A DNA stretch of 64,000 bases from JAOUEA01 sp038249195 (GCA_038249195.1 JBBRWM010000001.1:62001-126000), one strand, 5' to 3'; numbered from the stretch's first letter, positions 44,820 to 53,142 are shown. Program-made: numbers and translations. The notes: a model not told the origin generated them from the sequence alone.

Positions 44820-45091
44820 TTCGGCAAGTACCGGGCTCTATACGACTGGCTGACGGCCAATCAGCGGATCGCGTGCCAGCGACCTTCGGCCAGGTGGAGG
44901 AGATTCTGGGGTTCCCTCTCCCACGATCCTCAAGAGACCACCCGGCGCACTGGTCTGGGTACGAGGGCAGCGCAGTCGCGAGAGCGATCGCTGACGCAGG
45001 CTGGCGAGCCAGGAACGTGAACCTGGCCGCCGAGACCCTCGTCTTCGAGCGCGTGACCTGAGGTGGATCGCCTCAGACGCGGCCCTGCTGA

Positions 45092-45937
45092 CTAGCTGTT
45101 TCCAAGAAGATCGTCGCGGACATCGCGCACGAAGGACGTGCACACGGCTTCCACTCGATCCGCTGGAACCCCGACGCGCAGAGCCTCCACCGCCATCTGT
45201 ATGCCACGGCTCGCCCGGGCTCCGAAGAGTTCGTCGAGGAACGCCAAGGCTGCTGCGGTCGGCGCCTCGGCTATGGGGTCGGCGAGCAGCGGCCGTAGCC
45301 TCTGGAGGAAGTCCTCGACCGGCACCGCCTGCATGATGCGGTAGACGTCCGCGGCGTCCTTGTCAGCGATCCGGTCATCCTTACCCGCATGCAGGCGCTC
45401 GTGCAGCTTGTGGAGCTTCGCCACCACAAGGGCGGCCGGTCCGGCGACCCGGACCGAGAAGCTTCGAGTCTCCGTAGCTTCGAGCCCGGAGATCTCCATG
45501 ACATCGACGTCGATGACCACTCCTTCAAGGCCCAGGGCCTTGCGCGCCGACATCTTGTCGTGGGGCTCGATCCGCGCGCCTCTGGTTCCGCCGGGAGGGG
45601 CGAGGCCCTCTGGCACCATGACGTCGACCGGGATGATCACGCTCCGCCCACCGACCCCGACGCTCTTGATCCAGGCCCCTGGCTGTTGTCCCTCTTGCGA
45701 GAACCCTCCTGCGCGCATCAGCTCCTCGAGGTGAGGCTGATCGGCCAGATCGGCAGGCGAGAGAGCGAGGTCCGCGTCGGTCGTGTACGGGGCAACCGAG
45801 ATATCGCCGTCCCCGGTCCTGAGGTAGACCGCCTGAGCGCCGACTACGACCACCGCGTCCCTCTGCGACCCGAGAGCCTCGAGCGCATCCAGCAATACCG
45901 AGCGTGCGGCGACGTACAGCGGGTCGTAGTCAGTCAC
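45092..45937 (-). CDS. Nucleotidyltransferase-like protein (AbiEii-like)
   Basis: The 281-residue protein has VVVVGAQAVYLRTGDGD followed by TTDADLALSPADL, the Gly-x-x-Ala ... Asp-x-Asp pattern of minimal nucleotidyltransferases, and MSARKALGLEG plus KLHKLHERLHAGKDDR further on, as in AbiEii-like toxins. In AbiE systems AbiEii is a GTP-dependent nucleotidyltransferase toxin. GTG start lies three bases after the regulator stop. The pairing supports a type IV-like toxin-antitoxin unit. Confidence 0.75.
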   Translation of the reverse strand: MTDYDPLYVAARSVLLDALEALGSQRDAVVVVGAQAVYLRTGDGDISVAPYTTDADLALSPADLADQPHLEELMRAGGFSQEGQQPGAWIKSVGVGGRSVIIPVDVMVPEGLAPPGGTRGARIEPHDKMSARKALGLEGVVIDVDVMEISGLEATETRSFSVRVAGPAALVVAKLHKLHERLHAGKDDRIADKDAADVYRIMQAVPVEDFLQRLRPLLADPIAEAPTAAALAFLDELFGARASRGIQMAVEALRVGVPADRVEAVCTSFVRDVRDDLLGNS

Positions 45938-45940
45938 CCG

Positions 45941-47056
45941 TCACTCGCGTTCGACCGCTGCGGCCATGGCCTCGATCGAGGCGTAGCGCCATGTGTTCTC
46001 GTTCTCGCGCATCCACTCGATCACGGCGTCGCCTTCGGCGGGCATCCGTCCGCTGCCGGCTAGGCAATCCATCGCCACCTGGCTGGGCGCGGCCCACACC
46101 AGGCCGCCGTCGCGGACCGCGCGCGCGAACACGACCTCGTTGTCGGGACGCACCAGGACGACGTCCGCGCCGGTCTCGGCGGGGAGGAGCTCGAGCTCTT
46201 GGGCGAGGTCGCGCGGCGACATCGTGTACATGACGAGCAGGGTCGGCGCGGCCACCGGCGAAAGACGAGCGGCGGCGAACGATCCGGTGATCGTCGGCGC
46301 TCCCTCCGGCCCGCGCATCGCCAGTTGCTCCACGAGTCCACGCGCGCCCTGGCGGGCGACGTAGCGGAAGCTCCCGGTCGGACGGAAGAGGTCGAGCACC
46401 TGTGCTCGGCGCCGGAGCACGGCGGGCCAGTCGACTCCGGTGACTGGGCCTGGGCTCTCCCTCTCGATCAGTCCCTCGTCGTCAAGGGTCTCCAGGATGC
46501 GGGAGACGTATCCCTCGTTGACGTTCGCTGCCTTCGCGATCTCGGCCCCGGTGTACGGCGGGGTTGCGTCGACCAGCACCCGAACGACCGCACCGACCTT
46601 CGCGCCTCGCAACCCTCGTCGCGACTTCGTCGCCGAGGGGTCGCGCTGGGCGCCTTGGGTCTCGATGAAGACGCCGACCTGATCCAGGCTGATGCGGATG
46701 TTCCCCGTCAGGTCCACGTAGCTGACGCTCTCTTCCACCAGCAGCTCACGGACCTTCGGGCTTACATAGGGCGCGACGACCAGGATCGGGTAGTTCCCCA
46801 TCTGCTTACGGAGGCGCCTCCACGGTCCACCCATGAGCACCTGCACATCGCGCACCGAGACGTCGGAGCGAGCTACGACGGCGACCGGTGTCTGAGATGA
46901 CGGCTGCGGTCCCTTGATGATCAGGTCCTGGGGCTCGGGATCACCCCCGAGAGAGATCTTCTCGATGGCCCAGTTCGTGGGCAGGCGGCGGGTGAGCACA
47001 TCGATCGCCGCGTCCAGGAGCTGGTTTTCCGTCCGTTCCAGTTGTTGGGCTTCCAT
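45941..47056 (-). CDS. wHTH regulator paired with nucleotidyltransferase (AbiEi-like)
   Basis: A 371-residue protein with an N-terminal domain of about 170 residues (including ILVVAPYVSPKVRELLVEE and SYVDLTGNIRI), then a winged HTH PPYTGAEIAKAANVNEGYVS with RILETLDDEGLIE, and a C-terminal domain. It is longer than typical AbiEi antitoxins but holds the same place before the toxin-like gene. The ATG at 47056 follows AAGGAGG. Palindromes upstream suggest it represses itself. Confidence 0.75.
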   Translation of the reverse strand: MEAQQLERTENQLLDAAIDVLTRRLPTNWAIEKISLGGDPEPQDLIIKGPQPSSQTPVAVVARSDVSVRDVQVLMGGPWRRLRKQMGNYPILVVAPYVSPKVRELLVEESVSYVDLTGNIRISLDQVGVFIETQGAQRDPSATKSRRGLRGAKVGAVVRVLVDATPPYTGAEIAKAANVNEGYVSRILETLDDEGLIERESPGPVTGVDWPAVLRRRAQVLDLFRPTGSFRYVARQGARGLVEQLAMRGPEGAPTITGSFAAARLSPVAAPTLLVMYTMSPRDLAQELELLPAETGADVVLVRPDNEVVFARAVRDGGLVWAAPSQVAMDCLAGSGRMPAEGDAVIEWMRENENTWRYASIEAMAAAVERE

Positions 47057-47073
47057 CTTGCCTCCTTGCCTCA

Positions 47074-47129
47074 CCTTGGCAAGGGTACATGTATCGGGCA
47101 AGGCTTGTCCAGTCTAGACAAGGCTTGCC
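47074..47129. promoter_or_regulatory. Palindromic operator candidates upstream of the AbiE-like pair
   Basis: CCTTG-G-CAAGG at 47074-47084 is a perfect 5-bp-arm palindrome. GGCAAGGCTTGTC (47097-47109) and GACAAGGCTTGCC (47117-47129) form 13-bp arms with one mismatch around 7 bases. CTTGCC/GGCAAG motifs recur further at 47059-47175. Likely autoregulator sites. Confidence 0.6.
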
Positions 47130-47311
47130 TGTCTCACGTGCGCGTGTCAGGGTCAGGCAATCTGGCAAGGTATCGGGTTCGCGCCTCGTTTCACTCTTTC
47201 GCCCGTTTCACCGCGGCGGTGAATATGGCCGATCCAGTGAAACGTGGCGCCTCCTGGTCGCGGGCTACCCTTGCGGGCGTTGGGGCGTCACCTGGGAGGT
47301 GGGACAGACCG

Positions 47312-48133
47312 ATGGCTGGGGTAGGGAGCACCGTGGGGCAGCTCTTCGTGATCGCCCGCAACCCTGAGCCGGACTCCAAGCTCCCTTACCTGCTCAGCCT
47401 CCCGCTCGAGGGCCCCCTGATCCTCAAGGCACGCGACACCTGGCCGCGGGCCACGCGGATCTACTGCCACCCCTTCGAGGACGTGTGGCCCGCCGACGCC
47501 GACGTCATCGAGGAGACGCCGGTCACCTCGTGCCGGCGGCGGGGCGCGGTGATCGATCTGGTGCTCGACCGGCCGCGGAACACGCGGTCCCAGTTCGTGT
47601 TCACAGAGACCCGCGGACGACCCGCGATCTTCTGGCAGACGCAGAAGGCCGCCCGCGCGGCGAACCCCGGCGCTCGGATCCCGCGCCGCCGGGCCCTGAC
47701 CGAGACCTTCACGATCTCGATCGACACGAGGGAGCGCTACCCCTACCGCTTCTCCGGCAGGAACGTCTTGGTCGAGCGCGCGACGCTGCAGGCCGGGGAC
47801 TACGCGATCCTCGCCGACGGCGAGATCCTCGCGACGGTCGAGCGGAAGACCTTGGAGAACTTCGCGTCCTCGCTCTCGGACGGCACCATCGCGTTCCAGA
47901 TGCAGCGCCTCGGCGAGGCGCCGCGCGCCGCCGTGGTGGTGGAGGCCCGCTACTCCGCCCTGTTCAAGCTCGATCACGTTCCCGCGGGCTGGATCGCCGA
48001 CGTGCTCGCCCGCCTGCAGGTCCGCTACCCGGAGATCCAGGTGGTCTTCGCCGACTCCCGGAAGTTCGCGGAAGAGTGGGCCTTCCGGTTCCTGGCTGCG
48101 GCGCTCGCCGAGGCCACCGACCGGGCGCCATAG
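47312..48133 (+). CDS. ERCC4-type nuclease domain protein (island copy)
   Basis: The 273-residue protein has SIDTRERYPYRFSGRN and GDYAILADGEILATVERKTL near residues 154-195, the ERCC4 nuclease core (GD-ERKxxxD-like, here ERKTLENF). The N-terminal half (LFVIARNPEPDSKLPYLLSL) is shared only with its paralogue here. ATG at 47312, GGGAGG 11 bases upstream. XPF/Mus81-type cores cut branched DNA; whether this one does is not known. It is the last gene before attR. Confidence 0.8.
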   Translation: MAGVGSTVGQLFVIARNPEPDSKLPYLLSLPLEGPLILKARDTWPRATRIYCHPFEDVWPADADVIEETPVTSCRRRGAVIDLVLDRPRNTRSQFVFTETRGRPAIFWQTQKAARAANPGARIPRRRALTETFTISIDTRERYPYRFSGRNVLVERATLQAGDYAILADGEILATVERKTLENFASSLSDGTIAFQMQRLGEAPRAAVVVEARYSALFKLDHVPAGWIADVLARLQVRYPEIQVVFADSRKFAEEWAFRFLAAALAEATDRAP

Positions 48134-48140
48134 CCATGAA

Positions 48141-48162
48141 TGGGTCCCACATGGGTCCCACA
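48141..48162 (+). repeat. Right pair of 11-bp repeats (putative integrase arm sites)
   Basis: TGGGTCCCACA occurs twice in direct tandem (48141-48151, 48152-48162), matching the pair at the left end 29303-29324. It lies about 115 bases inside attR. Confidence 0.65.
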
Positions 48163-48276
48163 CGCGGACGCGAACCGGCGCGAAACGGCGCCACCCGACG
48201 CCAACCCTCAACCGCTCGTTTCCCCTGCTCAGCGGCCATTCAACTCCATCACCGCTGGTAGGCGAACCGCCCTCCG

Positions 48277-48324
48277 ATCACCCTCTCAAGGTGAAGACAC
48301 GGGTTCAAATCCCGTTGGGACTAC
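48277..48324 (+). repeat. attR (48-bp copy of the tRNA-Glu 3' part)
   Basis: Identical over 48 bases to 29198-29245. No tRNA 5' half precedes it, so it is not a tRNA gene. Confidence 0.92.
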
Positions 48325-48517
48325 GAGTCTGAACAGGCCGAACGCGTTCGGGGGACCTCCCGGGCCCGTGGCAACTGCGGTGGCAACGAGCCTCAGGAAC
48401 GCCTCCTTCCAGGAGGACGCTTAACCGGGCTGAGCATCACGCATCAGGACCCTACGACCTTGTTCGCCTTCCCCTTGATCTGCCCTTCGTCCCTGCCCAT
48501 AGTTCAACTCCCGGCCG

Positions 48518-48694
48518 CTACTTGAGGTGCAGACTGACCCCCAAGAGGATCAAGGGCCACAGAAGCACCGCGAGGACCGCAGACGCGATCGGCTTCGCCG
48601 CGTCCAGATGCTCGAAGTAGTGGTGTCCGGCCGCCACGATCACGCCGACGATGATGTAGACGACGAAGAGAACCGCGCCCACCGTGCGACTCAT
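48518..48694 (-). CDS. Small two-helix membrane protein
   Basis: Translation from ATG at 48694 gives 58 residues: MSRTVGAVLFVVYIIVGVIV, AAGHHYFEHLDAAKP, then IASAVLAVLLWPLILLGVSL, two hydrophobic helices with a polar loop. Similar short proteins occur in actinobacteria without known function. The ribosome binding site upstream (GATAGGGGCAG) is moderate. Confidence 0.6.
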   Translation of the reverse strand: MSRTVGAVLFVVYIIVGVIVAAGHHYFEHLDAAKPIASAVLAVLLWPLILLGVSLHLK

Positions 48695-48737
48695 GTCTGC
48701 CCCTATCTCTCGTCCTTCGTTCGGGCCGGACCTTCGT

Positions 48738-48830
48738 TCATGCGCGCCTCACGAAATAGATGATCGCCATCACGACAAGGACGACCACGATGAGGCCGAC
48801 GATCCCGATACCTCCGATAGCTGCAAGCAT
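48738..48830 (-). CDS. Very small single-helix membrane protein
   Basis: ATG at 48830 follows GGAGG with good spacing and encodes 30 residues: a hydrophobic run IGGIGIVGLIVVVLVVMAII and a short C-terminal YFVRRA. Looks like a small hydrophobic actinobacterial peptide. Too short for family assignment. Confidence 0.55.
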   Translation of the reverse strand: MLAAIGGIGIVGLIVVVLVVMAIIYFVRRA

Positions 48831-48893
48831 CGTTTTCCTCCCTTCGTATCTCCATCCGTACCAGCGTTCTTGCTGACAGCTCGCTTCCTCGCG

Positions 48894-49124
48894 TCACGCG
48901 AGCGTCACCGGACGCTCCTCCGCTTCCTGAGCGAGGAACAATTCCACCCAGGTCGGAACGATACCGTAGACACCCTCGGGAGCACCCGCCGTGGCCATCG
49001 CTGGCTCGGCGCCCCCCGAGTCGAGCAGTTGCGTGATCCGCGCTCGGAACCCGTCGCCACGTTGCCCTTCTATCCACACGCGAACGATCAGGATCCCCGT
49101 GCGGTCCGATGTTTGCGAGCTCAT
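48894..49124 (-). CDS. Small protein of unknown function
   Basis: About 76 residues from ATG at 49124: MSSQTSDRTGILIVRVWIEG, GFRARITQLLDSG, YGIVPTWVELFLAQEAEERP. The VRVWIEG...FRARI pattern appears in short actinobacterial proteins of unknown role. Start at 49187 would lengthen it by 21 residues. Confidence 0.5.
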   Translation of the reverse strand: MSSQTSDRTGILIVRVWIEGQRGDGFRARITQLLDSGGAEPAMATAGAPEGVYGIVPTWVELFLAQEAEERPVTLA

Positions 49125-49208
49125 GCGCTCATCTTCGTGAAAGCTCGTCACGGTGCTGTCACCGGCTCCCTGCTCCACCGGACCCATGGGCCGGATGGAA
49201 CGAATCGG

Positions 49209-49559
49209 TCAGCGCAGGCCCTCGACCAAGGCTCGCAAGTTCTCCGAGGGGTCGAGCCCCGACTCCGCCCTGAAGGGGGGGCGGAACGCGTCGTACTCAC
49301 GGAGGGCCGCATCGATGTTGTGCTCCGCGAGGTGCGCCTGGATGAGCGCGTGACGGGCGCTCTCACGCAAGGGCTCCCCCGACACCGCCGCGAGACCAGC
49401 CTCCTCGTTCACCTCGGCGACGTCGTCAAGGTCCTACGAGGGGTCGAGCACCCGGTGGGCGAGGGCTTTGCCTTCCCGCAGGTCGACGGCCACCGTCGGG
49501 GCCAGCTGGATGTGATCGCTCGTCAGCTCGAACGAATCATACGCCACTGCCTGAGCCCG
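49209..49559 (-). pseudogene. BTAD-domain regulator fragment with in-frame stop
   Basis: In one minus-strand frame, SFELTSDHIQLAPTVAVDL (49437-49559) and EEAGLAAVSGEPLRESARHA plus NIDAALREYDAFRP (49209-49412) are pieces of a bacterial transcriptional activator domain as in AfsR/SARP proteins. A TAG at 49434-49436 divides them and the DNA-binding domain is missing. It borders the old tRNA-Glu remnant, which fits truncation by an earlier integration. Confidence 0.7.
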
Positions 49560-49631
49560 GCAGGTGTAGGCCGGAGGCCTTGTAGTCCCAAGGCTTGCGC
49601 TGACCCTCCCGTAACGCAGGGCCCGAAGACA

Positions 49632-49673
49632 CTCTCGAGGTAAAGACACGGGTTCAGATCCCGTTGGGACTAT
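49632..49673 (+). repeat. Degenerate third copy of the tRNA-Glu 3' end
   Basis: Matches the last 42 bases of the att repeat with four substitutions. It lacks a tRNA 5' half. Suggests an older att site from a previous integration at the same tRNA. Confidence 0.75.
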
Positions 49674-49724
49674 CAGGAACGCTGTTCGCACCGCCATCAC
49701 CCAAGGGTCATCCCGTGAGGACTC

Positions 49725-52706
49725 TCAGGCCGCGTACTGATCAGGTGCGGCAGTGAAGCTGTTGTGACAGCTCTGCGAACAGAAGGAGTACGTCGTGCCG
49801 TCGTACTCCTCGCTTGCGGCGGCCGTCGCCGGATCGATCTCCATGCCACACACCGGATCCTTCACGGTTGCCATGGTCTGCTCATCCTTGACGGGTTCTC
49901 GGTCGCCGACCTCCACCTGGACCGAACCGGTGACGGGGCGACCTCCACCGGCCACGGTTGGCGGCCTGAACCGGCGGAGGCGGTTCGCGTTCGTCACGAC
50001 CGAGAGCGAGCTGGCGGCCATCGCCGCGGCGGCGATCATCGGGTTCAGCACGATCCCGAAGAAGGGATACAGGATGCCCGCCGCGATCGGGATACCGATC
50101 GCGTTGTAGATGAACGCGAAGAACAGGTTCTGCCGGATGTTGCGCATCGTGGCGCGGCTGAGCGCCAACGCCGACACCACGCCGCGCAGGTCTCCGGAGA
50201 TGAGCGTGACGTCGGCGGCCTCGATCGCGACGTCGGTCCCGGTCCCGATCGCGATGCCGACGTCGGCTTGGGCGAGCGCCGGCGCGTCGTTGATCCCGTC
50301 GCCGACCATGGCGACCAGCTTCCCCTCATCCTGGAGCCGGAGAATCTCCAGCGCCTTGTCCTGCGGTAGCACCTCCGCGAGGACGCGCTCGATGCCGACC
50401 TGCCGTGCGACGGCCTCGGCGGTGCGCGCGTTGTCGCCGGTGATCATGACGACCTCGAGTCCGAGGTCCCGCAGAGCGCGCACGGCGGCAGGCGAGTCCT
50501 CCTTGATCGTGTCGGCGACCGCGACGACGCCGGCCAGACGTCCATCGATCGCGGTGTAGATGGCGGTCCTTCCCTCCGAGGCGAGACGCCCGGCGGTCTC
50601 CTCCAGCGCCGAGGGATCGGTGCCCGCGTCGGTGAGGAACTCCTTTCGGCCGACCAGCACCTCGTGTCCTTCGACGATCGCTCGGACCCCGTGGCCCGTC
50701 ACGGAATCGAACGCGCTCGCATCGGCGAAGTCGATCCCTCGTGCCTGGGCTCCCGCCACGATCGCCGAGGCGAGCGGATGCTCCGATGAGCGCTCGGCGG
50801 ATGCTACGAGACGAAGCAGCGCCTCGTCGCCGAAGCCGTTCGCGACGACGACATCGGTCAGGGCGGGCGCACCCTTGGTGATCGTGCCCGTCTTGTCCAG
50901 GACGATCGCGTCCAACTTGTGCGCGGTCTCCAACGCCTCCGCGGATCTGATCAGGACGCCGTTCTCCGCACCCTTTCCGGTCCCGACCATGATGGAGAGC
51001 GGCGTCGCGAGCCCGAGGGCGCACGGGCACGCGATGATCAGGACCGACACGGCGCTCACGAGGGCGAACGTGAGGGCCGGCGACGGTCCGAAGTCGAACC
51101 AGATGACGAACGTGGCGATCGCGATGAACACGGCCGCCGGCACGAAGTAGCTGGCGACGAGATCCGCCAGCCGCTGGATCGGCGCCTTCGAGGCCTGGGC
51201 CCGCTCGACGAGCCCGATGATCTGCGCGAGCATCGTGTCGCGCCCGACCTTCGTGGCGCGGAACCGGAACGCGCCCGTCTGGTTGATCGTCGCGCCGATC
51301 ACCGCGTCGCCGGTGTCCTTCGAGACCGGGATCGGCTCGCCGGTCACCATCGACTCGTCCACGGCCGATCGGCCATCGACGACCTCGCCGTCGACCGGGA
51401 TCTTCTCGCCGGGTCGAACGAGGACCACGTCGCCGACCCCGACGTCCTCGATCGGGATCTCGCGCTCCTCGCCGTCGCGCACGACGCGCGCGGTCCTCGC
51501 CTGCAGCCCGATCAGTGTGCGGATGGCCTCTCCGGTTCCGGCCTTAGCCCTCGCCTCGAAGAGCCGACCCAGCAGGATCAGCGTGAGGATCACGCCGACG
51601 GCCTCGTAGTAGACCTCCCGGAGCCCCGGCGGCACCATGCCGGGAGCGACCGTCACGAACAGGGAGTACCCGAACGCCGCGCACGTCCCGAGCGTGACGA
51701 GGGAGTTCATGTCGGCCGTGCGGTGGCTCAGGATGAGCCAGCCGGTGCGGTGGATCGGCCACCCCGTGTAGAGCATCACGGGTGCGATGAACGCCAGCTG
51801 CACCCACGGGTTCAGCAGGAAGTCCGGCACCCAGGTCGCGTCGAAGAACTGCGTCGCCATGACGGCGACGAGCACGGGCGTCGTGAGGATCGCGCCGACC
51901 ACGACACGGCGCGAGAGGTCGCGGGTCTCGGCCCGCCGCGCGATCGCTTCCGTATCCTCCGTCTCGGCAGAGCCGGGCTCGCGCCGTTCCTCGACCCGAT
52001 ACCCGACCGCCTGGATGGCGTCGCGCATCTGCGCGGCGTCGACCTGCGATGGGTCGAAGTCCACAGCAACCCGCTCGGCGCCGTAGTTGGTCTCGACGCG
52101 GTCGACACCGGGGAGGCGGTCGAGCAGTGATCCGATGTTCGTAACGCACGTGGGGCATGCGAGCCCGTCGGCGCGAAGCGAGAACTCCACCCGGCTCGTG
52201 CCGCTCACCTGTTGGTTCGGTCCCACCCCCACGGCTCTCGCCGCTTCGTGCGTGTGTGACGCGGCGGCAGACGGTTCGCGGCCGGCCTGCGTCGCCTCCG
52301 TCGCGGGCGCTCGCCTTTCGCCGTCACCGTCTCCCGCCTCGACGAGGAGGGTGCCGTGCAGCATGTTCATCCCACAGGCGAACCCGAACTCCCCGATCCT
52401 CGTCGGCGTGAACTCCACCGTCGTCCGACCGAAAGCGGCGAGCGACTTGCCGACTCCGAAGTCCGGGAAGACCACCCGTGCGGAGCAATCGCTGTTCTCC
52501 TGACGGTCGAAGACGAGCCGGAGGGGGACGCCTTCCTGCACCCGGATGAGGTTCGGCGAGTAGCCACCCTTGACGGTGATCTCGACCTCCTGGACCCCTC
52601 CGCGCACCTCGGCCCGTCGGGCCTGTTTGGGACCGAAGAAGAACCATCCGAGCCCCGCGATCAATGCCACGCCGCCCGCCGTTATCAGGACCTCCGTTCC
52701 CGTCAC
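49725..52706 (-). CDS. copA: Copper-type P1B-ATPase fused to cupredoxin, HMA and YHS domains
   Basis: A 993-residue fusion. An N-terminal membrane helix (6-24) leads to a cupredoxin-like domain (about 40-122, with ENSDCSARVVFP and FACGMNMLHG copper ligands), an HMA domain with ACPTC near 180, then the P1B-ATPase: CPC in IIACPCALGLATP, DKTGT, HP in SSEHPLAS, and GDGIND. A YHS domain (DPVCGMEI, YSFCSQSCHNSF) ends the protein. It should export Cu(I) from the cytoplasm. GTG at 52706, divergent from csoR. Confidence 0.92.
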   Translation of the reverse strand: MTGTEVLITAGGVALIAGLGWFFFGPKQARRAEVRGGVQEVEITVKGGYSPNLIRVQEGVPLRLVFDRQENSDCSARVVFPDFGVGKSLAAFGRTTVEFTPTRIGEFGFACGMNMLHGTLLVEAGDGDGERRAPATEATQAGREPSAAASHTHEAARAVGVGPNQQVSGTSRVEFSLRADGLACPTCVTNIGSLLDRLPGVDRVETNYGAERVAVDFDPSQVDAAQMRDAIQAVGYRVEERREPGSAETEDTEAIARRAETRDLSRRVVVGAILTTPVLVAVMATQFFDATWVPDFLLNPWVQLAFIAPVMLYTGWPIHRTGWLILSHRTADMNSLVTLGTCAAFGYSLFVTVAPGMVPPGLREVYYEAVGVILTLILLGRLFEARAKAGTGEAIRTLIGLQARTARVVRDGEEREIPIEDVGVGDVVLVRPGEKIPVDGEVVDGRSAVDESMVTGEPIPVSKDTGDAVIGATINQTGAFRFRATKVGRDTMLAQIIGLVERAQASKAPIQRLADLVASYFVPAAVFIAIATFVIWFDFGPSPALTFALVSAVSVLIIACPCALGLATPLSIMVGTGKGAENGVLIRSAEALETAHKLDAIVLDKTGTITKGAPALTDVVVANGFGDEALLRLVASAERSSEHPLASAIVAGAQARGIDFADASAFDSVTGHGVRAIVEGHEVLVGRKEFLTDAGTDPSALEETAGRLASEGRTAIYTAIDGRLAGVVAVADTIKEDSPAAVRALRDLGLEVVMITGDNARTAEAVARQVGIERVLAEVLPQDKALEILRLQDEGKLVAMVGDGINDAPALAQADVGIAIGTGTDVAIEAADVTLISGDLRGVVSALALSRATMRNIRQNLFFAFIYNAIGIPIAAGILYPFFGIVLNPMIAAAAMAASSLSVVTNANRLRRFRPPTVAGGGRPVTGSVQVEVGDREPVKDEQTMATVKDPVCGMEIDPATAAASEEYDGTTYSFCSQSCHNSFTAAPDQYAA

Positions 52707-52760
52707 GTCGCTTCGCTCCTCCCGCAGATCTGGTGGCTCTCCGATGGCTCCTCGAACACC

Positions 52761-52800
52761 TTGACGCGCTTCTCGCTATACCTATACCCTGGAGGGGTAT
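52761..52800 (+). promoter_or_regulatory. csoR promoter with CsoR-type operator
   Basis: TTGACG at 52761 and TATACC at 52783-52788 are spaced by 16 bases. ATACCC and GGGTAT form inverted arms at 52784-52800 over the -10 box, resembling GC-centred CsoR operators. A CsoR bound here would block csoR and perhaps the divergent copA gene; copper would release it. Confidence 0.6.
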
Positions 52801-52841
52801 CATCCGTCAAACGGGATCTGCGGAGCGATCGGGAGGCGAAC

Positions 52842-53132
52842 GTGGCGATCCAGGCACGCGGGTACACGGCGACCAAACAGCAGCTGATGCAGCGTCTAGC
52901 CAAGATCGAGGGTCAGGTCCGGGGCGTCTCGAAGATGGTCGAGGAGGACCGCTACTGCATCGACGTCGTGACGCAGATCAACGCCGCGAGGGCAGCGTTG
53001 GACAAGGTCGGCCTCGGGCTGTTGGACGGTCACGTCCGCCACTGCCTGATCGGCGGACACGGGGGCCCGACCGACCCGGACGAACAGGCTCAAGAGCTGA
53101 TGGGAGCCGTGGGCCGGATGGTCTCGCGCTAG
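52842..53132 (+). CDS. csoR: CsoR-family copper-sensing repressor
   Basis: The 96-residue protein has the CsoR fold and copper ligands: Cys in RYCIDVVTQ, then His and Cys in GHVRHCL. Residues KIEGQVRGVSKMVEEDRYC match the DNA-binding helix. GTG at 52842 follows GGGAGG. The two copper genes are divergent with an operator-like palindrome between them. Confidence 0.93.
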   Translation: MAIQARGYTATKQQLMQRLAKIEGQVRGVSKMVEEDRYCIDVVTQINAARAALDKVGLGLLDGHVRHCLIGGHGGPTDPDEQAQELMGAVGRMVSR

Positions 53133-53142
53133 GGCCGCGGCC

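Larger units (their letters stand above)
42912..45061 (+). pseudogene. Nuclease-like/DUF7662 gene split by IS256
   Basis: The left part (42912-43424) encodes an N-terminal domain with GGRVDLVWTW and PIVGFEVESSWRTRQHVKGDL, a PD-(D/E)xK-like arrangement, then a Ser/Thr-rich linker. Without the IS, its frame runs on in the right part from the second 9-bp repeat into FGKYRALYDWLTANQ, and after a one-base loss near 44862-44866 into DRVPATFGQVEEILGFPLP and the end at 45061, a DUF7662-like domain. A restored protein has about 250 residues. The current ORF would stop at 43448. Confidence 0.7.
29198..48324. mobile_element. Integrative defence island at tRNA-Glu (about 19.1 kb)
   Basis: Perfect 48-bp direct repeats bound the region, the left one being the 3' part of tRNA-Glu. 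A tyrosine recombinase lies next to the left end, and a repressor-like HTH, a divergent excisionase and a HTH replication-like protein follow. The rest is defence-like cargo. No conjugation, capsid, terminase or lysis gene is visible, so it looks like an integrative element that may need helper functions or induction to move. Confidence 0.88.

Noticed and set aside
44392..44853. ORF antisense to the IS256 transposase
   Set aside because: Composition shadow across the IS end.
48277..48324. A second tRNA-Glu gene
   Set aside because: Only the anticodon arm to 3' end is present; the 5' half is absent.
29198..48324. Prophage or conjugative element
   Set aside because: No capsid, portal, terminase, tail, lysis, relaxase or type IV secretion gene is visible.
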